NCBI GenBank assembly: GCA_032622095.1
Contig: CP136069.1
Coordinates: 52,870,760-52,934,759 of the forward strand
Source of the DNA: Siphonodentalium dalli
Taxonomy: Eukaryota > Mollusca > Scaphopoda > Gadilida > Siphonodentaliidae
DNA: 64,000 bases
Direction of reading: 5' to 3'
The notes below the pieces were generated by a model. The model saw nothing but the letters and a program-made list of their open reading frames with translations, did no database searches and had not been told where the DNA came from. Shown in pieces: positions 47,975-58,480 of this stretch (positions within the stretch are counted from its first letter, which is position 1; the number at the start of each line of letters is the position of its first letter). Both the position numbers and the translations under genes were made by a program.

Positions 47975-48157
47975 TGTATTATAGGCAAACACGAGACACA
48001 CATGTATTTCAAATACTTCGATGGCTTAGAGCTAAAACCCGGTATATCCATATTCCTATATTTTACAGGAGAGAGAAAATTAACATCAATATCATTTATT
48101 ATGCCAATCAGTGACACATAAATATATATATTATTTGCATTAGCTACATCAATATAT

Positions 48158-48339
48158 GTGCTGTTAACCCCTTCCGCGACAGCTAGCGACTTGCTTGATC
48201 GCCCATGGATGCAGAAGGGCTATTCGCTACATGATATGATGTCCATTTCTGTGGTCAGGCAGCCAGGGGAGATGTGGTCGGTGGATTTTTGGATTTGCGT
48301 ACCAGACGGAACCGGTCGCGAGTTAGGGGTTAACAGTGC
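48158..48339. mobile_element. ~180-bp TIR MITE
   Basis: It begins GTGCTGTTAACCCCTTCCGC and ends, in reverse complement, GCACTGTTAACCCCTAACTC. It lies ~185 bp upstream of the start of the minus-strand gene. The interior (GATGCAGAAGGGCTATTCGC, TGGTCAGGCAGCCAGGGGA) recurs at 50010-50310. The 109-residue frame here is repeat-derived. Confidence 0.7.
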
Positions 48340-48860
48340 CGTTTCCACTCGAGCCATCGACTTGGGGATTGGAACTTTGGTACATATAGGTCTATCCTGC
48401 ACGATAGCACATGTCCCATCTCGCCCGGTCCCATGGTGGCGGTGCGGTTGGCGGGTGTTATTTTCGGCGTTTTACGTACATTTATAGCGATTCCGGCAGG
48501 AGGGGGTCTGCAAAAAAAATCCGTATATATGGCCGGGGTGGGTGGGTGGTCCAGAGGCCGAAACACTCGTGCTTGTAATTTGTTTTCCAAAATGGTTTTT
48601 TTCCAAACAATTTACAAGTACTGACCATGTAATGTTGTTTGTAAGCACGTTAGTACCATGCTTGTTGGTATAGGGCTATATAGGCAGCTATAGTGACTCT
48701 TTAGCCTCATATTTAGCAACATTCTGGATTTCACAGGATACCGGCCCACTTCACAGTGGACCACCGTAATAGCGTTCAGGAAACTTATGATCAACGGAAG
48801 AAATATTTAGTAACAAAATTAATATATTACTGTTTTACTGATTGTTACAAGTCAATAAAT
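48340..48860. other. No gene recognised
   Basis: Contains GGGGTGGGTGGGTGGTCCAG and TTTTCCAAAATGG words seen in other repeat-rich patches. No exon recognised. Confidence 0.35.
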
Positions 48861-48864
48861 TAAA

Positions 48865-49350
48865 GGACAATTACTCTGGCATGCATTGATGGGCGAAACC
48901 TGTGATATGTGCATATTCGTTCGCTCATACTGGTCAATACCCGTACCAAAGAACATCAAAATCTGTTAACCCATGGTTGAGTTATAATAATGCAAAATGT
49001 GTTTACGGATGGAACAAGGCCGGTAACTCTGGTATGCATTAGCAGGCGAAACCTGTAATATGCAGTAATATGTGCATACATCCTTCACATATCATTCTGG
49101 TCTATCACCATACCAAACCACATCAAAATTCGACAACCGACACTTAACTTATATTGCAAAACCTTTCTACGGACTGAATTTCATAAAGTCGAACAGGGCC
49201 CATAACTCTGGTAGGCATTGGTGGTCACAACCCGTGATATTATGCATATTCGTTCCCCATTTCTGGCCCGTCACCATGCCATATGGCATCAAAATATGAC
49301 AAATGAGTTATAATGCAAAATGTTTGTTCGGACGGACGCACGGACGGCTC
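48865..49350 (+). repeat. Degenerate ~165-bp tandem repeat, three units
   Basis: Each unit has (A)ACTCTGG(C/T)ATGCATT, GGCGAAACCTGTGATATGTG, GCATATTCGTTC, CACCATACCAAA.CACATCAAAAT and AGTTATAATGCAAAATGT. Units start near 48867, 49024 and 49202. The array ends in GGACGGACGCACGGACGG. Confidence 0.8.
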
Positions 49351-50005
49351 AAGACGTCAACTATATACCCGCGGACTAATATAGGGGGGGGGGGTATAAT
49401 AACCATATATCTATGTGTATACCTAACCAAAAACAATTCCCCCACCCCATCCCGGTGGATAAGACTAAAGAGTTCTTTGGTCATGCACAAATAATTGTGG
49501 AACCCCTGACCTGTTTACCACTATTTACACTGGCCAGTGTTCTCTGTCAGACACAACACACTCGATATATTAAGGCTATAATGTGGTCTAGGGCGATTTG
49601 TGACATATCGTGTACCTACACAATGCTTTATTATTGTTGTTAGATACTGAAAACACAAGGACACACCTGGAAATACAGTTTATTTTTCGTTTTTCTGATC
49701 TCTGTTTACCAATTAAGCATGTTTTTGCTTGAATCTTAATGGTACACAGCAAGAGTTTGCACCAAAAAAGAATAGTGGGATGGGATTGAAAGGCAGTTAA
49801 CACAGTTATTGAAGAACAGCCAAAAAAAAACCTCTGAAATGTTGATAAAAACATGAGAAGGGGGGGGGGGGGGGTGGGTCCCCAAAATATTGGAGGCAAA
49901 CAATATTTTTTTTGCACAAATGGGGTGGTGGGTCCCTCGGGGTCGGATAAAATCTTTTTGGGCCCTATATGTGCAATTTCCCCCCAGACCTCCCCCCTGA
50001 TTCCG
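49351..50005. other. Poly-G tracts near 49384 and 49860, no gene
   Basis: Two G runs and GGGTCCCC/GGGTCCCTCGGGGTCGGA words. The minus frame at 49588-49917 runs through the poly-C complement and is not credible. Confidence 0.45.
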
Positions 50006-50009
50006 GCAG

Positions 50010-50345
50010 AAGCTTATGGATTAATTTATTCACTTCCGCCACAGCAAGCGACAACCCGATCTCCCATGGATGCAGAGGGGTATTCTCTGCATGATGTGAT
50101 GTCCATGTCCGTGGTCAGGCAGCCAGGGGATGTGCGGTCGGTGCCTTTTTGGATTTTGCGTACCGGACGGAACCGGCCGCACGTTAGGGGTTAACAGTAC
50201 CGTTGCATGATATGATGTTCATTTCCATGGTCAGGCTGCTTGTGGAGATGCGGTGGTGGCTTTTTGGATATGCGTACCTGACAGAACCGACCGCAAGTTA
50301 GTGGTTAACAGTGCCGTTTCGCTCGAGCTACCAACTTGGGGATCG
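50010..50345. mobile_element. Two partial copies of the 48.16-kb MITE
   Basis: 50030-50197 repeats CATGGATGCAGAGGGGTATTC, TGGTCAGGCAGCCAGGGGA and ends CGTTAGGGGTTAACAGTACC. A second, shorter copy (about 50203-50312) ends AGTTAGTGGTTAACAGTGCC. Left terminal repeats are missing in both. The downstream CTCGAGC..CCAACTTGGGGATCGG is also shared with 48348. Confidence 0.7.
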
Positions 50346-50416
50346 GAACTTTGGTACATATAGGTCTATTATGCACATAGGTCTATTATGTGCGGTCGGC
50401 GTTTGGTAGGACCGTA

Positions 50417-50975
50417 ATTAAGAAGTTACTAATGAGGCATGTGTCAGATCAACCACATTGACATCAAGCATTATGTGAGCTCTGGATAAGCTTTCCAAGC
50501 ATCCCAAAATGCTCGCTTACCCATATGAAAGAAAAGGGAAGTTGAGTCGTATCCCGATATCGCATGGAATATTGGAAGCACAGTTCAATTTTCTGAGCCA
50601 ATTGAATTGTACATATCAACTATGTTGTAGGTAACATGGGATTTTGACTTGCCGAAAGACACAAACAGTTTCAAATTTCTGCATTGAAGTAGCATAGCAT
50701 GCAGATGTCCCAACATAATCACGACGATATCCGTGTCAACAGTGCGAACAATAATCGATGAATAATCAGATTGTAGAGTATGAAATATATATCCGACTAA
50801 TTATCTAGTGTCAGCTTCTTCATGTTTACATCCATGAGAATAGGTTACACATTGTGAGCATTGCAAACCGTGTTATCATCCTCAGTTACGAAGATGGTTT
50901 TCCCTGTTGGGGTTTTCACTCTTAAGAGACATTCATTGATCATTACGGTGGAATTTTTGTGGTAACCAACACCTT
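50417..50975 (-). pseudogene. Decayed gene of the 'DTD...FHA.SGCD' uncharacterised family
   Basis: The minus strand from about 50762 to 50471 reads in one frame SSIIVRTVDTDIVVIMLGHL, a variable stretch, LFVSFGKSKSHVTYNIVDMY, NSIGSEN-stop-TVLPIFHAISGYDSTS then FHMGKRAFWDAWKAYPELT. This matches a large animal protein family with D-T-D-V-V/L-V-L, ELWI/F-FG-GK, LPxFHALTGCDTxSxFxGxGKKxxWxxW and P-E-L-T blocks, often found in repeat-associated genes. From memory and inference, the DTD segment may belong to a PIN/FEN-like nuclease fold. One in-frame TGA sits where Cys is expected, and GCD is GYD. Upstream (about 50975-50800) KTPTGKTIFVTEDDNTVC may be the preceding region, with further stops. Confidence 0.6.
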
Positions 50976-51219
50976 AAGTCGAATGACACAAGCACGTTTG
51001 GATTTGGCTCTGCAGTGTCTATGTAGTTTGAATCGGGTGGAACCTTCACGCAGCTTAATAAGTCTTGGGAAATTCACTGTATTTCCATTCTACAAAATGT
51101 TCACACGGGATACTATCAATAGGACATATCAAGAAGATATATTCATTGATCGCTATTCATCAAAGTTGAACGCGTAACATGACGTCAAATGGGCGGATTC
51201 CCGGCGGAAGCAATTCTGG

Positions 51220-51220
<1 letters not shown>
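50976..51220. other. No gene recognised
   Basis: Short interval before the TA tract. The 72-residue frame at 50959-51177 is antisense to the upstream end of the decayed gene and is not supported. Confidence 0.35.

Positions 51221-51252
<32 letters not shown>
51221..51252. repeat. (TA)n tract, left host flank
   Basis: About 30 bases of alternating A/T directly abut the 5' end of the plus-strand Helitron-like element. Confidence 0.9.
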
Positions 51253-51255
<3 letters not shown>

Positions 51256-51993
51256 ATTATATATTTTGGAAGATCTGTGTGTGTGTGTGTGTGGTGTGTA
51301 TGTGTGTGTGTTCGCGATGAACTCGAAAACGGCCAAGCCGATTTTGATGAAACTTGGTATGTGGGGTATTTTCGGCCGGGAACGGGCATAGGCCTATTAA
51401 TTTGCCCGTGCGACGTGACCTTGACCTTGAAATCGGGTAATTTCAAGGTCAAACGCCCGAATATCACGGGATTTCGATGAAACTTGGTATGTGGGGGTAC
51501 GTTCGATCGGGGGTTGGCATAGACCTATTAATTTGCCCGTGCAACGTGACCTTGACCTTGAAATCGGGTCATTTCAAGGTCAAACGCCCGAATATCACGG
51601 GATTTTGATGAAACTTGGTATGTGGGGGTACTTTCGTATGGGGAGTCTCATAAGCATATTCATTTGCCCGTGCGACGTGACCTTGAAATCGGGTCAATTC
51701 AAGGTCAAATCTCGAATTTTGATGGGATTTCGACGAAATTTGATACGTGGGGTTACATTTGTCCACTGAGTGTTTTGGGCGGATCGAGTCGTGACCCCGA
51801 CCTGACCTTGACCTTCAAAATGATCAATTCGAGGTCAAATCGGGTAAAACCGGATGGATTTCGACGGGTACTTTTGTCGGGTACTTTTGTCCGGGCAGTG
51901 TTTTGGACGGGTCAAATCGTGACCCCACCTGACCTTGGCCTTCAAAATAGACAATTCAAGGTCAAAGCCCGGACGAAGTCGGGTCACCTTCTA

Positions 51994-51994
<1 letters not shown>
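51253..51994 (+). mobile_element. Helitron-like element C (742 bp)
   Basis: It starts TCTATTATATATTTTGGAAG after A and ends GCCCGGACGAAGTCGGGTCA then CCTTCTAG before T: Helitron-type TC/CTAG ends, a 3' hairpin and an A/T target. A GT-rich stretch follows the 5' end. Internal ~150-bp modules with TTGACCTTGAAATCGGGTAA / TTTCAAGGTCAAACGCCCG are present. Same family as elements A, B, D and E. No autonomous proteins. Confidence 0.75.

Positions 51995-52034
<40 letters not shown>
51995..52034. repeat. (TA)n tract between opposed Helitron-like elements
   Basis: A 40-base alternating TA run separates the 3' ends of elements C (plus) and D (minus). Confidence 0.95.
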
Positions 52035-52035
<1 letters not shown>

Positions 52036-52945
52036 TAGAAGGTGACCCGACTTCGTCCGGGCTTTGACCTTGAATTGTCCATTTTGAAGGCCATGGTCAA
52101 GTGGGGTCACGATTTGACCCGTCCAAAACACTGCCCGGACAAAAGTACCCGACAAAAGTACCCGTCGAAATCCATCCGGTTTTACCCGATTTGACCTTGA
52201 ATTGACCATTTTGAAGGTCAAGGTCAGGTGGACCAACACCCCAAAAATGGTGGAAATCGGCCCAGCGGATACCGGAAATCGGCCCAGCGGATACCGAGAT
52301 ACCCTATGCATCAAATTTCGTCCGTAAAAATCCGCCAGTTTAACCCGATTTGATTTCCACTGAAGTATATAAACGCGCCTCATATACACACGCTCATTAA
52401 TTATCAAGTTTCAACGTAAAGATAAATTACCATCGGTGCCCGAGATATCGCCAAGACGTCTGAAACAGTCAAATGCATCGGCCGGAGAAGAGTTAACGTG
52501 ATCTAACTTTATGACCTCTAACGACGTCATAGAAGTTACGCATTGTTTTTACCCTGATAGAAGATCGTACCACTTCTTCTTAATAATTGAGGCAGATAAC
52601 TAAAACGGATACATACATATTATATATCGTTGGAAAGAGGAAACACGAAAGATTCTCATAGTGTCATTATTATGACTGGCATTTTATTATTCGCGCTGTT
52701 TCGAATCGATTTGTAAGCACCGAACTGAAATATATTAGCGCAAAACGGCGTTAAAACAGATTTGACCTCGGCACGTGAAAAGTTGACCTCGCACGGACAA
52801 ATTAATAGGCCTATGTTGCTCCTGGCCCGAAAATACCCCCACATACCAAGTTTCATCGAAATCGGCTGGGCCATTTTCGAGTCCATCGATTACACACAAA
52901 CACACACACAAACACACAAACAGATCTTCCAAAATATATAATAGA
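52035..52945 (-). mobile_element. Helitron-like element D (911 bp, minus)
   Basis: The minus-strand 3' end is CTAG at 52038-52035, preceded by the GCCCGGACGAAGTCGGGTCA hairpin. The 5' end TCTATTATATATTTTGGAAG is at 52945. The middle (about 52370-52750) contains a segment not present in element C (AAGTATATAAACGCGCCTCA, CGGTGCCCGAGATATCGCC), shared with element E. Confidence 0.75.
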
Positions 52946-53864
52946 CTAGAAGGTGACCCGACTTCGTCCGGGCTTTGACATTGAATTGTCTATTTTGAAG
53001 GCCAAGGTCAAGTGGGGTCACGATTTGACCCGTCCAAAACACAGTGCCCGAACAAAAGTACCCGACAAAAGTACCCGTCGAAATCCATCCGGTTTTACCC
53101 GATTTGACCTTGAATTGACCATTTTGAAGGTCAAGGTCATGTGGGGTCAAACACCAACACCCCAAAAATGGTGGAAATCGGCCCAGCGGATACCGGGAAA
53201 TCGGCCCAGCGGATACCGAGATACCCTATGCATCAAATTTCGTCCGTAAAAATCCGCCAGTTTAACCCGATTTGATTTCCACTCAAGTATATAAACGCGC
53301 CTCATATACACACGCTCATTAATTATCAAGTTTCAACGTGAAGATAACTTACCATCGGTGCCCGAGATATCGCCAAGACGTCTGAAACAGTCAAATGCAT
53401 CGGCCGGTTAAGCGTTAACGTGATCTAACTTTATGACCTCTAACGACGTCATAGAAGTTACGCATTGTTTTTACCCTGATAGAACATCGTACCACTTCTT
53501 CTTAATAATTGAGGCAGATAACTAAAACGGATACATACATATTATATATCGTTGGAAAGAGGAAACACGAAAGATTCTCATAGTGTCATTATTATGACTG
53601 GCATGTTATTATTCGCGCTGTTTCGAATCGATTTGTAAGCACCGAACTGAAATATATTAGCGCAAAACGGCGTAAAAACAGATTTGACCTCGGCACGTGA
53701 AAAGTTGACCTCGCACGGACAAATTAATAGGCCTATGTTGCTCCTGGCCCGAAAATACCCCCACATACCAAGTTTCATCGAAATCGGCCGGGCCATTTTC
53801 GAGTCCATCGATTACACACAAACACACACACAAACACACAAACAGATCTTCCAAAATATATAAT

Positions 53865-53867
<3 letters not shown>
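52946..53867 (-). mobile_element. Helitron-like element E (922 bp, minus), tandem with D
   Basis: Its CTAG (52946-52949) directly abuts the 5' TC of D with no host bases between. Its own 5' TC is at 53867, followed by a TA tract. The sequence is nearly identical to D, with scattered substitutions and small indels (for example near 53150), so D and E are recent sisters. Confidence 0.75.

Positions 53868-53900
<33 letters not shown>
53868..53900. repeat. (TA)n tract, right host flank
   Basis: About 33 bases of alternating A/T next to the 5' end of element E, like the tract at 51221. Confidence 0.9.
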
Positions 53901-53902
<2 letters not shown>

Positions 53903-53934
53903 CGTCCAACATATGATTTCCAACCGATCCACCC

Positions 53935-54215
53935 CTTATCATAACATATCGAGGCATTGTTATAGTTGTGAGGGGGAGTCCACCATAATATGGAAGCAGG
54001 GACGTGGTAAGGTTCTCAGTTATCGGAGTAGGGTTTATAGAGGTTGATCATTCTATAATGTGAAACTGAGCCGACCTATTATCATAACATATCGAGGCAT
54101 GGAAGTGGCTATATGGATTCTGTTTGTTGAGGTGCCCACCATAATATCGAAACAGGGACGTACTATATATGCTTTCAGAGGAGGGGATTGTAATCCTATA
54201 ATTTGGTGACGGGGT
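53935..54215 (+). repeat. ~140-bp direct repeat, two units
   Basis: TATCATAACATATCGAGGCAT occurs at about 53938 and 54079. Each is followed ~60-70 bases later by (C)CCACCATAATAT.G(A)AACAGGGACGT. No coding content. Confidence 0.75.
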
Positions 54216-54544
54216 ATCCATCCTATAGTTGCCAAAGTGTACATCTTGATCCCAAACCCAAACATATATGAATTCCACATAGCGATGTAATCGTATAAAA
54301 GAGGCGAGTAGTGATTACACAGAAAATAAAACAGGTTACAAACTTTACTCACCATTAACATTTTTCAAGATATCGTCGATTATGCTAAGTACAAGTGCCA
54401 TGCTAATGTTAGCTATATAATCCCGCAAATAACACTGACTATGGACATTCCGTGTCATGATTTAAATCACCAACGTTTATCAGAGACTTGATGAAATATA
54501 GGGTTTGGTGGCGATTCATTTCGTTTGCACCCCCATTGGGCTTG
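54216..54544. other. No gene recognised
   Basis: AT-rich interval without recognised features. Confidence 0.4.
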
Positions 54545-54840
54545 ATTTTCCCAACTGGTAGATCACATCTAACCTGACACCCCCTAAGGTTGGAGAATTT
54601 CTAAATGATGGACATTTCAATCCTTTTGACCAAAGGAGGAAAATATATTAATTTTGGTTTAAACCAACACATTTCCCACTTTTAATTTGTTGGAAAATGA
54701 ATCAAACTACGAGAATAGTTTCAACCTGTTGTTGCGAATTTTCCAACTAATGTTGTGTCAGGTATGAAATTTCCAACTGTTGGACAAAATGTTTTGGGGA
54801 AGGTGAGACCCCAACCCCCTTGTCGCGACGTCCCTGTGTG
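54545..54840 (+). repeat. Dispersed repeat, TGTCAGGTATGAA family
   Basis: ACACCCCCTAAGGTTGGAGAA, AAATTTGTTGG-type blocks, TTTCAACCTGTTGTTGCGAA and TTGTGTCAGGTATGAAATTTCC parallel 41.09-41.35 kb, 31.61-31.85 kb and the inverted piece at 33.1 kb. Confidence 0.6.
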
Positions 54841-54969
54841 CTGTACATGCGATTTCCAGCCGATAAAACATTGTCACAAATGTCATGAGAATAAATTATT
54901 GCAAACGACACCTTGTCGTCACGTCCCTGCGTACCATATATGGGTACATGTATACATTGATGATCCGTA

Positions 54970-55493
54970 TTAAAGGCACGGGCGGCGTTCGTTGCAGAAA
55001 TATTCATATTTCTTCAAATCGCCATCAACAGAAGGAATATTAAATTATATATAGATCTGTTCATATGCCAAACACAATCAGCGCGTAAATAGTATATTGT
55101 CGTCAAGACGTACGACGGTGTACGTAAACAAGAGCCTGCTCGTGTTACAGAAGTTGCGCTTCTGTTTACATAACACAGAGCAATTCTATTGGTCAATCAC
55201 ACAAAAATGATATAAACACTCTTTATGATTTCCATATCAGGAGAACAGTAACAAATAACGCTCTTTATGTTACCATATCCGGATCTAAGCAAAAGCCAGG
55301 AAACGTAACGTTTTTTGCTTTTGTTTACACAACAAAGGGAAAAAATGGACAATAACATACTGTTTATGCCATATTTCTGATTGGTGTAAGAACAAAGTCT
55401 GTATATTTTAATATTCTTTCTGTTTATGGCGGTTTTTGACAGAGTTGAATATTTTAACAGCATAACCACCTCCAACGCCGCCCGTATCTTTAA
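54970..55493. mobile_element. TTAA-flanked TIR MITE, copy 3 (independent)
   Basis: TTAA AAGGCACGGGCGGCG on the left and CGCCGCCCGTATCTTTAA on the right. The body is clearly homologous to 2169-2696 but more diverged than copies 1 and 2 are from each other. Flanks differ entirely, so this is a separate insertion event. Confidence 0.8.
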
Positions 55494-56149
55494 GGGGGTG
55501 AAAAACATAACAATTATGTTGAACAACCCACACGAAGACCTTCTAGTCACTTCCTTGACGTTATAACTGTCAATTAAATTTCATAGTACTCGAAAATTAT
55601 ATGTGATTGGGAGATGTTAGTAGTTACAAAGAACACATACTATTTGTGATTTATGTTTGTAATCGTAGGTTCATAATATTAGCTGAATGATAAATTGTTA
55701 TTTCTTACAAACAATTGTAGGATCTTGCAAAGCAACGCTTCATAGTGTTGACCCCTGGTGATAATAAGGCTAGCACCAACTTATCGCAGGGTACCATGGA
55801 CAGTAAAGCGGTGTTATTCCCTTCGACCTGGATGACACTATGCGATCACGTATACTACGACACCACAGTCATAGGCTACCCTCGCCCGTCATTAAATAAA
55901 AGTGATGTACAAAGCAAACTCTCCTAAGTGTATCATGAAACTATACAATCACATACTTTGTTAATAGTACTTATAGATAGAACTTTCAGATTTTTGATAC
56001 CTATTAAAATACTCTGAGTACATAGCCTTGGTCCAAATTGTGTTGTTACCTTTGGGATCAATTTTGTTAGAAAAATCATTACAGAGTACTATTCCTGTAT
56101 AACAGAACATGATCTTATTTCATAACAACAGTAAGAGCTAACTCTGGTA
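55494..56149. other. No gene recognised
   Basis: The 60-residue frame at 55745-55927 has no recognised family. No repeat identified. Confidence 0.4.
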
Positions 56150-56605
56150 AATTGCTCGGAGAGATATTAGGGAGCATTTCAGTCCACAATATTCTTCATT
56201 AGCAACAGCTTTATTTGATTGACCCGCCGTTCAACAGTTAACATGTTCATTTTTAGATGTTCCTTGTACCCCACACTTGCTCGATTATGTCGTCCACGAC
56301 AAAATCTAATCAATCTATTCTGAGATTTCTGTAATTTCCCTTTGGTTGTTATAGATAAGGTGCACTATACCAAGAGCAATGTTCAAGCATAATCAAAATA
56401 GCAATGAATCAAAGCGAGAACTAGTAATCTTTTTGTGAAGCTTGTTAAAAAGTCAGGTTTTCTATAAAGGAATTTAAGTCTTGAGCATGAGTTAGATAAG
56501 ACTGTTTGAGCTGGGGCTTCTCCACTTAGATGTTGGTCAAAACAACTCGCAGATAAAACAAGAAAACCATAGTCAGAAATGGTAACGCCACCAAGATCGT
56601 ATTAT
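56150..56605 (-). pseudogene. CR1/L2-like LINE ORF2 C-terminal remnant
   Basis: The minus strand gives, with frame breaks, GGVTISDYGFLVLSASCFDQ, then RLKFLYRKPDFLTSFTKRLL with VLALIHCYFDYA, and then QKSQNRLIRFCRGRHNR. These fit the post-RT region of CR1/L2/jockey-type LINEs, where KFLYR..FL...KkLL..ALI...FDYA is followed by LQ..QNKLIRF. Stops near the Cys/Trp segment after FDYA and frameshifts make it dead. No upstream RT is present, so this is a fragment. Confidence 0.65.
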
Positions 56606-57065
56606 TAGCCATAAATATAAATCATAATATAAAATATATTGGTTACATGAATGGACCGCCTCAGAATTCCGTTAAGATAAGTAATTCTTCAAATTATTAC
56701 AATGAACTACGGCTTATAAATTACTGCAGGTTTCTCATTCGCCACACCAGAATGCTTCTAAATGCGGATCAAAGCTAAGAGTGCGTGGCACAGCCATTGT
56801 TCATAGACATTTTACAGATAGCGAGAATGATGCATGCTGGGAACGAAAGCATCCACAGCAAAGCCATGTGCTTACGGGGGCATGCGTTTATTATAGGGGA
56901 TTTATGGTGGGCCTATAAAACTAATTATAACTTTGTTATCTGTCATAGTTTATGCGTGAAATTTTAAACATATATACCTGGACATCTACCCCTTCCAGAA
57001 TGTTGAAAAACATTTTCAGTTGCTCATCGTATTTTTATAGACGAAATAGTCCGAAATTCCAGAAA
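56606..57065. other. Dispersed-repeat fragment at 56620-56685, otherwise no gene
   Basis: AATATAAAATATATTGGTTA with CCTCAGAATTCCGTTAAGAT matches the repeat at 57885-57945 (same strand) and 43300-43350 (opposite strand). The remainder is unassigned. Confidence 0.5.
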
Positions 57066-57776
57066 ATTGCGCTAACTGCTCAATGTTTTAATGTGTTACA
57101 AAACGTCTGATAAAAATAGTTCTATCGGGAATATTCACACCATTTTTTTTCAGAGAACATAGTGTAAATATAGTCCTATCGGGATATCGTAAAGGAGATT
57201 AATTAAACCCCTCAGACTGCCGAAACTGACGACATTAAATTCGCTTTTTCGTGTCCCGCGGAAATGAAACTTGTCTGTCCATTGATGACGTTATTTATTT
57301 GACATAGTATTTTTTTCTTCTGTTGTATTTGAACACTTGTTGCACGCGCAGGCTGCACGATCATAATAACTTCAACCGATAAGCGCCGACTGATACCCGC
57401 GCAACAGTTTGTCTCAAATAAATTGTTATCAAAACGCAGGTTTATGGCCGCGGACATAAGCCGATTAAGTGTAATGTAATTTATCCATGAATTTGACTGA
57501 AAAATTGTGATTCTATCACCATTAGCCACGAAAATGGGACCTCTAAACAGGCAAGTTTGATTTTCGGCGGACACGAACAAGCGAATTTATTGTCGGCAGT
57601 TTCGGCAGTCTGAGGGTTAATTAATCCCGAATTAAACGGAACTACTTTACGATAGTCCGATAGGACTATGTTTACTCTATGCATGTTCTCTGAAAAAATA
57701 GTGTGAATATTCCCGATAGAACTCTTTTTATCAGACGTTGTGTAACACCTTAAAACATTGAGCAGTTATAGCGCAA
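57066..57776. mobile_element. ~710-bp TIR element with ~200-bp arms
   Basis: The left arm (ATTGCGCTAACTGCTCAATG, GTCTGATAAAAATAGTTCTA, AGTCCTATCGGGAT, CTCAGACTGCCGAAACTG) is repeated in reverse complement from about 57545 to 57776. The unique centre is ~265 bp. A 122-residue minus frame (57212-57580) spans centre and arm. It has no recognised domain and is probably incidental. Repeat fragments of the 43.3-kb family flank it on both sides. Confidence 0.75.
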
Positions 57777-57844
57777 ACCGAAATGTGTTGTCTTGCAAGA
57801 TATCCCACCGCTTTAGCTAAATTTACCTTCCTACAATATCCATA

Positions 57845-57975
57845 AAGAGGATCATATATTATATACCCACGGTTTTAATTATAGAATATAAAATATATTG
57901 GTTTCGCGAATGACCAACTCAGAATTCCGTTAAAATAACAATAACAACCAGCACCTATAACGAACCGTTTTACTG
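57845..57975 (-). repeat. Dispersed repeat, inverted partner of 43251-43380
   Basis: The segment from GATCATATATTATATACCCA through CAATAACAACCAGCACCTAT is the reverse complement of the segment upstream of the zinc-finger locus. Confidence 0.75.
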
Positions 57976-58039
57976 GACTTGGCCTACTGGTCGCGTAGTT
58001 CCGACTTTTAAATAAACGGAATTTCCAACTCTATAAATA

Positions 58040-58480
58040 AAAGCCCCACAATGCATTCGCCCTGTCCACCACGCAATATCAAAATCTCAGCAGCTAGATA
58101 CACCACAGGTGGCGTAATAAATGCTCTTTATTATTTCCATATCAGGAATACAGTAACAAACAAGACAGCAGTAAAATAAATGGGGACAAAAAGTTAGTGT
58201 AATCATGTATGAAATTTCCAACTGTTAAAATTCTTTATAACAGTTGTGACTCCCACCCCCTCAAAATACCTCCATCATTCGATCCCCGTCCCCATCATAA
58301 TGGGGACAATAATTACTAGTTGGGATACCAGGCAATGGTAACCATGTATTTTAACCTTTATGTTGTAGTGTAATAATGTATGAAATTTCCAACTACATGT
58401 GCATTAACTTTTTTTTACAAAAGTTGTGAATCATACACACTCAAAATCTAACTTCCACCCCCACCCCACTACACTGTCCC
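58040..58480. repeat. Patchwork of dispersed repeat pieces
   Basis: CACAATGCATTCGCCCTGTC (58048) and CACAGGTGGCGTAATAAATG (58104) parallel 60342-60410. GCTCTTTATTATTTCCATATC parallels the TTAA MITE interior. TGTATGAAATTTCCAACT occurs twice (58208, 58379), as in the TGTCAGGTATGAA family. Boundaries unresolved. Confidence 0.5.

Noticed and set aside
48158-48487. 109-residue frame considered as a coding exon upstream of the zinc-finger gene
   Set aside because: It lies inside a TIR MITE whose pieces recur at 50.0-50.3 kb with different frames.
50800-50900. KTPTGKTIFV resemblance to the start of ubiquitin
   Set aside because: The match is short and the rest of the frame follows another family; judged coincidental.
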